From contig URVO01000054.1 of NCBI GenBank assembly GCA_900551335.1, positions 1 to 8,248 on the forward strand: DNA of 8,248 bases. The letters run 5' to 3'. Position numbers and translations under genes: made by a program. Positions within the stretch are counted from its first letter, which is position 1, and every line of letters begins with the position of its first letter. This stretch comes from an uncultured Phascolarctobacterium sp. GTDB lineage: Bacteria > Bacillota > Negativicutes > Acidaminococcales > Acidaminococcaceae. Below, piece after piece: positions 1 to 6,255 of the stretch. Under the pieces are notes generated by a model. The model saw only the letters and a list, made by a program, of their open reading frames with translations. It was not told the DNA's origin and searched no databases.

Positions 1-12
1 CTGGAAGAATAA
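1..12 (+). CDS. possible 3' end of a plus-strand gene (last three codons plus stop)
   Basis: Read in frame from base 1, the sequence gives Leu-Glu-Glu and then a TAA stop at 10-12. An intrinsic terminator with its longer T-run on the plus strand begins 20 bp later. That arrangement fits a plus-strand gene entering from the left and converging on the minus-strand genes. Three codons cannot identify a protein. The call rests only on stop-terminator spacing and could be chance. Confidence 0.25.
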   Translation: MEE

Positions 13-31
13 AAACGAGTCTATATACCTC

Positions 32-67
32 AAAAGCCGCCAGAGCTTTCGCTCTGACGGCTTTTTT
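32..67. terminator. bidirectional intrinsic terminator
   Basis: A hairpin pairs 34-46 with 51-63 around the loop TTTC. There are 13 positions with one C/A mismatch (40 against 57), and outer A-T pairs can extend it to 32-65. On the plus strand it runs into six T residues (62-67). On the minus strand it is followed by TTTT (35-32). It can therefore end a plus-strand gene from the left and the minus-strand transcript that carries the small ORF and the cyclase. Its right arm belongs to a 24-bp direct repeat. Confidence 0.85.
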
Positions 68-72
68 ACGTT
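49..72 (+). repeat. 24-bp direct repeat, copy 1 (right arm and T-tail of the terminator)
   Basis: Bases 49-72 are identical to 272-295. This copy is part of an intact hairpin: it holds the right stem arm and the T-run. The identity ends sharply on both sides (T48 against C271, and T73 against A296). The start-to-start distance is 223 bp. Confidence 0.9.
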
Positions 73-85
73 TATGTGCTTCTAA

Positions 86-217
86 TCATTCTATCTCCAC
101 ATCGCAGCTGTCAAGCTGCTCTCGCGTAATACCAAACTCCTGCATTACCTCTTCCTGAGAATAGCTTCTGCCATTATCCTTCACTAAACGCTCCAATGCT
201 TCGATATACAGTTCCAT
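86..217 (-). CDS. small hypothetical protein, 43 aa, antitoxin-like tail
   Basis: An ATG at 217-215 opens 43 codons ending in TGA at 88-86. The SD-like GGAAGG (233-228) sits about 10 bases upstream of this ATG. An ATG at 226 is in frame but abuts the SD. An ATG at 265 would give 59 aa but has no good RBS. The protein is acidic and probably all-helical. It contains GRSYSQEEVMQEFGIT, reminiscent of the C-terminal part of small type II antitoxins and related stand-alone regulators ('SxEEVM' helix). I cannot assign a family, and no toxin gene overlaps or follows it, so antitoxin function is only a guess. It lies just downstream of the cyclase gene on the same strand, upstream of a terminator and inside a 24-bp direct-repeat pair. 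It may have arrived with that unit. Confidence 0.5.
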   Translation of the reverse strand: MELYIEALERLVKDNGRSYSQEEVMQEFGITREQLDSCDVEIE

Positions 218-271
218 ATGAATCATCCCTTCCATAAGCTCAGCTAAAAGCAAAACACATTCCATGACATC

Positions 272-295
272 TCGCTCTGACGGCTTTTTTACGTT
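272..295 (+). repeat. 24-bp direct repeat, copy 2 (orphan terminator half)
   Basis: This is identical to 49-72 but lacks the opposing stem arm, so it cannot form the hairpin. On the minus strand it begins inside the TAA stop of the cyclase gene (296-294). It occupies the place where the cyclase terminator would be expected. It looks like half of a terminator left behind by an insertion or tandem duplication. Confidence 0.9.
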
Positions 296-1667
296 AATCC
301 TTGCTTTCTACGTCGCCAAACACATAGCAGGCACGCCCCTGCTCCTTCGCCTTATAGAGCGCCTTATCCGTCGCATACATCAGCTTACGGATTTCCTGCG
401 GATAGGTAAACGAGCAGACGCCTATGCTGCTAGTAATCCTCTGCTGCGGCAGAATATCTGCCAAATGCTTATATAGGTCGTCTAACAAAGCTGACAGCTC
501 CTTTTGCGTTATCGGCTTGTACAGAATAGCCGCAAACTCATCGCCGCCCAGCCTGCCGACCACGCCATAGGGCGACAGCGCTTCGTCCAGTCTCCTCGCA
601 AAGCCACGAAGCACCTCATCGCCAACGAGATGGCCATATGTATCGTTGACGCTCTTAAAGGCATCCACATCAAAAAACAAAAACCAGCCCTGTGCCTTAC
701 TTTGTACTAAAGCTTTCCTATTTTGCAGCACGGCACATTTGTTCAAAAACATCTTGCGTCCCATAACACCTGTCAGGCTATCTAAAGAACCAAGATACTC
801 CTTATACATCAGATATTTATACGCCCACAGCACCACTATCATCAAAATAAAATCCAACGCAAGAATCGCCATAACGAACATAAACTGCAGATGCAGCAAA
901 TCGCCGGAGATATGCGCCGAAATTTTCACTCCATGCTTATCCAGCATGAACGCCGTGCGCTGCGAAAAGTATGCCGACGTAATAAGCGTCATCGTTACAG
1001 CAACTGTAAAAAACGACAAGGCACGCTTCCGCAGCGACAGCTGCACATATGTATCTGTACTACAACGGTCAATATAAGTCTTTATATGCTCTAATTTTTG
1101 GCTGTGATACAGCTCCCATACGCACGGCACAATAAACAGCACTACTAAAGCAGCGCAGAAATCGTATTTGTCCAGCTTGAACGATGTTGCATAGGTAACG
1201 TTGAACTGCGGGAACAAAATGCCCATCGCTCCGCACACTAAAAAAGAATGCAGGCGAATCGATAATAAGGTAAGCAGGCACATCCAGCTGCGAAAGCGCT
1301 TGCATCCACGCACAGCATCAAAGGCCAAGCCAATAAGCAGACCAAACAGCGCTCTCGTCACCACGCTGAGAAACAGGCTTGCCAGCGGCTCACTGCTATT
1401 AAACGGAGAAAAGACCATATCCAGCGGCATGACATAAGAGGCCGATGCCTTATAAAGGCTGCCTAGACCAAAAACGATACCTGTCAGCACAGCCTGCCGC
1501 GTCCCGAACAAGCAGGCCGCTATAATAACAGGAAGATAAGCAATAGTAATGGAAATAGGCGGAAAATGAAAGTAGCCTAGAAAAGTAAACGACATTAACA
1601 CCTCAACCGCCAGCAATATATAAAAGCTGTCACGTGCAAAGCTTGAGCTGCCAAAAAACTTCCTCAT
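294..1667 (-). CDS. membrane diguanylate cyclase with ECF-S-like N-terminal domain
   Basis: A 457-aa protein predicted to make c-di-GMP from two GTP at the inner face of the membrane. Residues ~13-155 are hydrophobic, with several helices. The stretch around residues 38-73 (an ITIAYLP...FG....VLTGIVFGLGSLYKA pattern) resembles S components of ECF vitamin transporters. More helices at ~170-187, 217-235 and 262-284 follow, the last two bracketing a ~27-residue loop. The GGDEF domain spans ~292-450: DVDAFKSVND at 333-342 (metal Asp333), GHLVGD at 345-350, and intact GGDEF at 374-378. The product-inhibition I-site is absent: the RxxD positions are S365 and G368. The usual His of DxDHFK is Ala336. 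The start is supported by AGGGAG seven bases upstream. It follows the M24 gene by 25 bp and is probably co-transcribed. Cyclase activity is well supported; the ECF-S reading is by eye. Confidence 0.9.
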   Translation of the reverse strand: MRKFFGSSSFARDSFYILLAVEVLMSFTFLGYFHFPPISITIAYLPVIIAACLFGTRQAVLTGIVFGLGSLYKASASYVMPLDMVFSPFNSSEPLASLFLSVVTRALFGLLIGLAFDAVRGCKRFRSWMCLLTLLSIRLHSFLVCGAMGILFPQFNVTYATSFKLDKYDFCAALVVLFIVPCVWELYHSQKLEHIKTYIDRCSTDTYVQLSLRKRALSFFTVAVTMTLITSAYFSQRTAFMLDKHGVKISAHISGDLLHLQFMFVMAILALDFILMIVVLWAYKYLMYKEYLGSLDSLTGVMGRKMFLNKCAVLQNRKALVQSKAQGWFLFFDVDAFKSVNDTYGHLVGDEVLRGFARRLDEALSPYGVVGRLGGDEFAAILYKPITQKELSALLDDLYKHLADILPQQRITSSIGVCSFTYPQEIRKLMYATDKALYKAKEQGRACYVFGDVESKD

Positions 1668-1692
1668 AATCCTACTCCCTCTCCCTAAGATA

Positions 1693-2919
1693 TTATTTTA
1701 CCTCACGCAGCAGATGCGAGCTGCCTGTCAGCGAACGTGCGCCGTTTTCTGTAACGACATAGGTATTTTCCGTACCAACCATACCTAAGCCCGGCAAAGC
1801 AATCTTCGGCTCTACCGCAAAGGTCATCCCAAGCTGCAAAGGCTGCTTGAAGCCCTTGGCAATCGCCGGAGCCTCGTCCATAACCAGGCCGATGCTGTGA
1901 CCGAGAAACTTGCCGCCGTTCATGAAGGCGTCACCATAAATATTATCAAATTTATCCATTGTACGCAGATAGAGGTTTTCAATAGGCTCGCCCGGAACCA
2001 TCAGGCGTACAACCTCCTGCTCCAGCTCCAGGCAGCGCTGCTGCGCCTCAATAAGGTGCTTGCTCTGCTCATCCTTCGCCAAGTCGCCATAATAATAGAC
2101 AACAGTTTTATCCGTATGATAGCCGTCAAAGCCGCAGGGAATATCAAGATAAACAAGCCTGCCCGACTGCAGCTTGCGAAACGCATTGCCGATGGACTGC
2201 ACCGCGATACACGTACCGTCCGTGCCGCCAGGACCGTCAAAGCCCGTGCGTACGAGACCGCTCTTGCCAAAGGAAGCAATACCGACTGCCTCCTCGCCCA
2301 GCGCCTGATTGAAGCGTGCCGTGCCATGCGAGCCACGCTGCACCATCTCGCTGTAAATAGCAATCGCCAGCTGCGCCTCGCTTATGCCACCATGAATAAG
2401 CTTCGGCGCAACAATATCCAGCACTGTTTCATGAATGGCGCCGGACTGCTCCATCTGCTTAAGCTCGTACTCGCTCTTCACCATACGCAAATCCTGCAGC
2501 ACGCTGTCAAAGGATCCCAGCTCCTCAAAAGCAAAATACTTATGCAGCATGCGCTCCCAATCCAAGGTTGCCTTCTTCGTTTCGACATACATCACCTTCG
2601 GCGCACTGCCATAAAAGGCTGCTGCCTCACGGAAGCTGTGCATCGGACGGATGTCACTGAAATGCGATTCATTGCAGGCACGCTCAAAGCTGCGGCGTAC
2701 CCAGAAAACAGCGTCCTGCGGACGAATCAGCAGCACGCCCTCCTGTATCGTACCTGTGAAGTAATACATTGCCACCTTATGATTAACCGCTGCCATCTCC
2801 CAGCCGGGATGCGCTGCATCCATCGCCCTGCGAAAGCGATTCAGACGCGCCTCCAGCTCACTTGCCGGCACAGGGCGCAAAGCTTCAGTTAAAACGGTTT
2901 CCTGCTCTAAAACTGCCAT
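1693..2919 (-). CDS. M24-family metallopeptidase (Xaa-Pro aminopeptidase-like)
   Basis: A 408-aa cytosolic two-domain protein of the creatinase/aminopeptidase P fold, expected to cleave N-terminal Xaa-Pro bonds or a related substrate. In my numbering from the upstream GTG (411 aa), residues ~25-150 form the creatinase-type N-domain and ~155-400 the pita-bread domain. All five metal ligands of the family are visible: Asp262 and Asp273 with the canonical 11-residue spacing, His344 in GHSIG, Glu373 in VEP and Glu387 in GTEN. The DxG motif is DIP here. The GTG at 2928 is an unlikely start because AAGGAG (2933-2928) overlaps it. The ATG at 2919-2917 lies eight bases after this SD and is preferred. 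The gene follows the HAD gene by 45 bp and precedes the cyclase by 25 bp. Exact peptide or non-peptide substrate (the family includes creatinase-like hydrolases) is not visible. Confidence 0.9.
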   Translation of the reverse strand: MAVLEQETVLTEALRPVPASELEARLNRFRRAMDAAHPGWEMAAVNHKVAMYYFTGTIQEGVLLIRPQDAVFWVRRSFERACNESHFSDIRPMHSFREAAAFYGSAPKVMYVETKKATLDWERMLHKYFAFEELGSFDSVLQDLRMVKSEYELKQMEQSGAIHETVLDIVAPKLIHGGISEAQLAIAIYSEMVQRGSHGTARFNQALGEEAVGIASFGKSGLVRTGFDGPGGTDGTCIAVQSIGNAFRKLQSGRLVYLDIPCGFDGYHTDKTVVYYYGDLAKDEQSKHLIEAQQRCLELEQEVVRLMVPGEPIENLYLRTMDKFDNIYGDAFMNGGKFLGHSIGLVMDEAPAIAKGFKQPLQLGMTFAVEPKIALPGLGMVGTENTYVVTENGARSLTGSSHLLREVK

Positions 2920-2964
2920 TTCTATCACTCCTTATGCTGAACGTCAGCTGCACTGCACAATTGC

Positions 2965-3774
2965 TTAGCCGATGTAATTCAAAATTTCTTTAGCGTGCGG
3001 CAGGATGATATCAGGCTTAATGTTGCCCTGCTCCACATCCTCCATTGTTGCCTCGCCTGTCAGCACCATCACCGACAGAATATCATTATTCAGGCCAAAG
3101 GCAATATCCGTCGCCAGGCGATCGCCCACCATAGCGATTTCTTCCTTCTTATAGCCGGTCTTATCCAGCACCACGTCAACCATATACTGATACGGCTTGC
3201 CGAAAATAAGCTGCGGCTCTTTGCCTGTAGCCGTTTTAATCAGCTCCAGCATCGCGCCGGTATCAGGAATAAACTCGCCGCCCTCAATCGGACAGCGCAC
3301 ATCAGGATGCGTCGCTACATAGGGCACACCCTTATCAATCAGGCGGCAGGCAATCGCCAAACGTTCATACGTCAGCGTCTGGTCAAAGCCGACTACCACG
3401 TAATCAGCCCCCTCCTCCAGCGTATTCGTCAGCGTAAAGCCGGCCTCCTCAATCGTCGCCAGAAGCTGCGGTGTACCCAGTACAAAAAGGCGGGCACCAG
3501 GCTTATTTTTGCTCATCCAGTTCGTCAGCGCATCCGAGGAAATCAGGATATTTTTACGTGTCACCGGCACGCCCAGTCCGTTCATCTTTTGTACATAATG
3601 CTCATGGCTGCGCGAAGAATTGTTCGTCAGCAGGTAATACTCACGCCCCGCAGCCTTCAGCTTATCAAAAAAGCCCTCCATACCGGGAATCAGCTCATTA
3701 CCAAGGTTAATCGTTCCATCCATATCAAAAAGAAAGCACTTTATCTGTGCCATGCGCTTATAATCGTAGGTCAT
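2965..3774 (-). CDS. HAD superfamily IIA hydrolase (NagD/AraL-like phosphatase)
   Basis: A 269-aa cytosolic phosphatase of normal length for the NagD-type HAD-IIA group, which acts on sugar phosphates, nucleoside monophosphates or damaged metabolites. Motif I is DMDGT with nucleophile Asp17 and Asp19. Motif II is TNNSS starting at Thr50. The C2 cap lies between motifs II and III (~75-180). Motif III is Lys193 in FGKP, and motif IV is GDRLATD (Asp218, Asp223). All catalytic residues are present. GGAGG seven bases before the ATG at 3774 supports this start over Met8. It is the first gene of the probable HAD-M24-cyclase operon, with a candidate promoter just upstream. The substrate cannot be predicted from sequence alone. 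Confidence 0.92.
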   Translation of the reverse strand: MTYDYKRMAQIKCFLFDMDGTINLGNELIPGMEGFFDKLKAAGREYYLLTNNSSRSHEHYVQKMNGLGVPVTRKNILISSDALTNWMSKNKPGARLFVLGTPQLLATIEEAGFTLTNTLEEGADYVVVGFDQTLTYERLAIACRLIDKGVPYVATHPDVRCPIEGGEFIPDTGAMLELIKTATGKEPQLIFGKPYQYMVDVVLDKTGYKKEEIAMVGDRLATDIAFGLNNDILSVMVLTGEATMEDVEQGNIKPDIILPHAKEILNYIG

Positions 3775-3803
3775 TGTCTATCCTCCAAAATTTATATACT
3801 TGT

Positions 3804-3836
3804 ATTATATAATATTTTTTCAGATTATGCTACCAA
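3804..3836 (-). promoter_or_regulatory. candidate promoter for the HAD-M24-cyclase operon
   Basis: On the minus strand TTGGTA (3836-3831) is followed after 16 bp by TATTAT (3814-3809). A perfect TATAAT (3809-3804) overlaps, but 21 bp from the same -35. The region is very AT-rich, so a -10 match by chance is likely. It sits 30-60 bp before the HAD start, and the XRE terminator isolates it from upstream transcription. Confidence 0.45.
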
Positions 3837-3879
3837 GATACGCTGAAATGTCATGAAAAGAGGATGTATTATTCTTATG

Positions 3880-3920
3880 CAAAAAAAGAACTGACACCGG
3901 CGGCAACCAGTATCAGTTCT
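3880..3920 (-). terminator. intrinsic terminator of the XRE regulator gene
   Basis: On the minus strand 3920-3907 pairs with 3900-3887 over 14 positions, counting two G-U wobbles, around a 6-base loop. Six T residues (3886-3881) follow. It lies 38 bp after the TGA of the XRE gene and ends a monocistronic transcript before the HAD operon. Confidence 0.9.
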
Positions 3921-3957
3921 ACGTGCTTTGAAATTTTAAATTAAATTTTTCTTATGC

Positions 3958-4251
3958 TCAGCCTTTTTGTTTTAAGAGCTTTGCAATTTTAAGAACTTCT
4001 TCCAGGCTAATATCCTGGTCTTTGCTTTCAGCCTTCTCATCCAGGTCTACAAAGAAGTTGCTCATGTTGCATTCCAATAAGGTATGCAGCTTCAACAGGT
4101 TAGGCAGAGTTACCGGCACACGACCACATTCGATGTTGCACAGATGTGTTTGAGAAATGCCCATCTCTTTAGCCAGACCAGTCTGGGTGAGATTTTTGGC
4201 AGTACGCAGTAAACGGATTCTGCGACCAATAAGCTTAATTTCTTCTTGCAT
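3958..4251 (-). CDS. XRE-family (Cro/C1-type) helix-turn-helix transcriptional regulator
   Basis: A 97-aa DNA-binding protein, probably a dimeric repressor. Residues ~8-62 form a typical HTH_3 domain. The helix-turn-helix itself is at about 21-44: LTQTGLAKEMGISQTHLCNI, then ECGR. A charged linker (~68-80) and a short C-terminal helix (81-95, LEEVLKIAKLLKQ), possibly for dimerisation, complete it. There is no peptidase or cupin sensing domain. An extended SD (one mismatch from GAAAGGAGGTG) ends at 4259, placing GGCGG nine bases before the ATG. The gene is monocistronic, with its own promoter and terminator. A palindrome over its -10 suggests autoregulation. It is not next to phage or toxin genes, so the role may be host regulation; targets are unknown. 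Confidence 0.92.
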   Translation of the reverse strand: MQEEIKLIGRRIRLLRTAKNLTQTGLAKEMGISQTHLCNIECGRVPVTLPNLLKLHTLLECNMSNFFVDLDEKAESKDQDISLEEVLKIAKLLKQKG

Positions 4252-4292
4252 TTTTTAGCACCGCCTTTCATTTGACATGCGACAAATTATCT

Positions 4293-4344
4293 TAAACTAA
4301 TAAAGCACTTATTTTAAGTTTACCACGTTTTTCAGATTTGGCAA
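4293..4344 (-). promoter_or_regulatory. promoter and putative operator of the XRE gene
   Basis: On the minus strand TTGCCA (4344-4339) lies 16 bp before TAAACT (4322-4317). This -10 is also the right arm of an imperfect palindrome (4293-4322): 6 bp (TAAACT/AGTTTA), then 5 bp (AATAA/TTATT) offset by a 3-nt bulge, with a 5-nt centre. A short GGCAA-N5-TTGCC inverted repeat (4340-4354) overlaps the -35. An XRE protein binding here would block its own transcription. This is inferred from position only. Confidence 0.5.
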
Positions 4345-4490
4345 GAGGTTTGCCGTAAATTTTATTTATCTTCATCTATATTTTAATTACTAGTCTACGA
4401 AAACGCAAGTCTTTTTTTGATTATCTTCTCTTATCAGGCTCCCGCTTTTAACAATAACGCAAGAAATTTCAAGTTTTAGGAACTTTTTTG
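4345..4490. other. AT-rich intergenic stretch between the ABC operon and the XRE promoter
   Basis: Just after the ATPase stop (4491) there is no convincing GC stem followed by a T-run on the minus strand. There is only a weak AAGTT/AACTT stem (4485-4470 area) and the 8-bp palindrome GAAATTTC. The octamer AACGCAAG occurs twice, near 4400 and 4457. I see no RNA gene or credible ORF here. Confidence 0.5.
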
Positions 4491-5285
4491 TTACCCCAAA
4501 AGCAGACGGTCGCTCGCCATTTCGGCACCGCTGGCCTGCTCGAACATCTCCAGCAAGTCGGCAATCTGCAGATGCTTTTTCTCTTCGCCCTGCACGTCGA
4601 TAATCACGCGTCCGTTGTGCAGCATAATCAAACGGTTGCCATAGCGCAGCGCATCACGCATATTATGTGTAATCATCAGCGTCGTCAGCTGGTCGCGCGT
4701 AACAATTTTTTCTGTCAGCGCCAGCACCTTCGCTGCCGTCTTCGGATCAAGTGCCGCCGTATGCTCGTCGAGCAGCAGCAGCTTCGGTTTTTTCAGTGAC
4801 GCCATCAGCAGCGTCAACGCTTGACGCTGACCGCCGCTGAGCAGGCCGACCTTCGCTGTCATACGATCCTCAAGACCGAGGTCCAGCTCCTTGAGCAGCT
4901 CGTAGAAGCGGTCATGCTGTGCCTCCGGCAGACTCCAGGCAAGGCCGGGCGTTTCGCCGCGACGTGCAGCCAGCGCCAGATTCTCTTCAATCATCATGCC
5001 AGCCGCCGTACCCAGCATCGGATCCTGAAAGACACGGCCAATATATTTAGCACGCTTGTGCTCTGGTTTCTTTGTAATATCCTCGCCGTCAATAATAATC
5101 TTGCCCTTATCGACGGGGAAAACTCCGGCAATCGCATTCAGAGTTGTGGATTTACCGGCGCCGTTGCCGCCGATAACTGTAGCAAAATCTCCGGGTGCCA
5201 GATGCAGCGAAAGATTCTGCAGCGCTCTTTTTTCATTTATCGTTCCCGGGAAGAAGGTTTTAGAAACATTTTCAACATGCAGCAA
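4491..5285 (-). CDS. ABC transporter ATP-binding protein (TrpZ-like)
   Basis: A 264-aa cytosolic ATPase that would drive the importer formed with the two upstream genes. Walker A is at 39-47 (GGNGAGKST, Lys45). The Q-loop is Gln87, the signature LSGGQ is 149-153, and Walker B LLLLDE is 169-174 with catalytic Glu174. The switch His is His207, in ITHN. DEHTAALDP is the form I associate with ATPases paired with ABC_sub_bind/TrpX-type proteins. The start codon is TTG: no in-frame ATG lies near. An extended SD, one mismatch from GAAAGGAGGTG, puts GGCGG nine bases upstream. The start is one base beyond the permease stop, so translational coupling is likely. Confidence 0.93.
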   Translation of the reverse strand: MLHVENVSKTFFPGTINEKRALQNLSLHLAPGDFATVIGGNGAGKSTTLNAIAGVFPVDKGKIIIDGEDITKKPEHKRAKYIGRVFQDPMLGTAAGMMIEENLALAARRGETPGLAWSLPEAQHDRFYELLKELDLGLEDRMTAKVGLLSGGQRQALTLLMASLKKPKLLLLDEHTAALDPKTAAKVLALTEKIVTRDQLTTLMITHNMRDALRYGNRLIMLHNGRVIIDVQGEEKKHLQIADLLEMFEQASGAEMASDRLLLG

Positions 5286-5286
5286 T

Positions 5287-6171
5287 TTAACGCACCGCCT
5301 TTCTGCCGCCCATTTTTGCTTTAATCAGCGGCATGGACAGTGCCAATGCCACCAGTACAGAGGTAAAGAGCTTGAGATCGTTTGGCGGCATACCCATTGC
5401 CAGCACAGCAGCAATAACTATGCGATAAACAATTGAGCCCAGCACTACAGAAATCAGGCAGTTTTTAAAGCTGCGCGTGCCGAAAAGCACCTCGCCGATA
5501 ATAACCGAGGCCAGGCCGATAACGATGGTGCCTGTGCCCATGCCGACATCGGAGAAGCCGTTGGACTGCGCCACCAGCGCACCGGAAACAGCAACAAGAC
5601 CATTGCTCAGCAGCAGGCCTAAGATAATCGTAATATCAGTATCAACGCCCTGCGCACGAATCATCTGCTGGTTAAAGCCGGTCGCACGAATAGCAGCGCC
5701 AATCTGCGTACCAAAGAACCAGTACATAAAGAAGCCCACAATCAGCGTCACTGCCAGACCGACAACCAGCGTCGTCTGCGCCATCGACAGGTCAAGCGCA
5801 CTCTTGACAATCTTAAAGGCTGTGTCTACGCCCAGCAGGGAAAGATTCGCCTTGCCCATGATGCGCAGGTTCACAGAATATAAAGCAATCATCGTCAAAA
5901 TGCCTGCCAAAAGTGCAGGTATTTTCATTTTCGTATGCAAAAGGCCCGTCACTACACCAGCCAGCATGCCTGCGACAAAAGCCGCCAGCAGCGCTGTCAG
6001 CGGTCCAAAGCCAGCTACCATCATACTTGCAGCCGTCGCTGCGCCTAAAGGAAAGCTGCCCTCTACCGTCAGGTCAGCAATATCCAGCACGCGGAAGGTT
6101 ACATAAACGCCGAGCGCCATCAGTGCCCACAGCAGGCCCTGCGCCACGGTCGGTATCAACAAACTAAGCAT
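5287..6171 (-). CDS. ABC transporter permease, LivH/LivM-like (TrpY-like)
   Basis: A 294-aa integral membrane protein of the branched-chain amino-acid permease superfamily (BPD_transp_2), the translocation channel of the importer. About eight hydrophobic helices run from residue 5 to ~283. The ATPase-coupling loop is visible at ~155-176: GAAIRATGFNQQMIRAQGVD, a LivM-type pattern. GTGTIVIGLASVIIGE (212-227) is a conserved stretch of this group. The start is supported by GGAGG nine bases before the ATG at 6171. Like the binding protein, it has the normal length for TrpXYZ-type systems. It lies after an intercistronic terminator and directly before the ATPase. Substrate could be an amino acid such as tryptophan, but related systems carry other small molecules. 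Confidence 0.92.
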   Translation of the reverse strand: MLSLLIPTVAQGLLWALMALGVYVTFRVLDIADLTVEGSFPLGAATAASMMVAGFGPLTALLAAFVAGMLAGVVTGLLHTKMKIPALLAGILTMIALYSVNLRIMGKANLSLLGVDTAFKIVKSALDLSMAQTTLVVGLAVTLIVGFFMYWFFGTQIGAAIRATGFNQQMIRAQGVDTDITIILGLLLSNGLVAVSGALVAQSNGFSDVGMGTGTIVIGLASVIIGEVLFGTRSFKNCLISVVLGSIVYRIVIAAVLAMGMPPNDLKLFTSVLVALALSMPLIKAKMGGRKAVR

Positions 6172-6209
6172 ATCCCATATCCTCCAATACTACTATTTTC
6201 TGCTTCGTT

Positions 6210-6241
6210 AAAAAGAGCCTGCCATCGTCAACAGCAGGCTC
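6210..6241 (-). terminator. intercistronic terminator/attenuator between binding protein and permease
   Basis: On the minus strand GAGCCTGC (6241-6234) pairs perfectly with GCAGGCTC (6222-6215) around an 11-nt loop, and TTTTT follows. It lies 14 bp after the TAA of the binding-protein gene and about 40 bp before the permease start. With no promoter visible after it, it probably works as a leaky terminator or 3'-stabilising hairpin. Either would give more binding protein than membrane and ATPase subunits. Confidence 0.85.
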
Positions 6242-6255
6242 CTTGTAAAAAATCC

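Noticed and set aside
1897..2892. 331-codon open frame on the plus strand, and similar long plus-strand frames at 2995-3846, 4821-5324, 5477-6106 and 6604-7236
   Set aside because: They lie antisense to genes with intact family motifs. Their translations are rich in Arg, His, Gln and Cys with no recognisable domain. They are shadows of the minus-strand codon usage.
2917..2928. GTG at 2928 as the M24 start
   Set aside because: The SD AAGGAG overlaps this GTG. The ATG at 2919 has an eight-base spacing and is the better start.
4292..4375. 27-codon minus-strand ORF encoding a Lys-rich peptide upstream of the XRE gene
   Set aside because: There is no Shine-Dalgarno before its ATG, and it overlaps the XRE promoter and palindrome. 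Its Lys/Ile content follows from AT-rich DNA.
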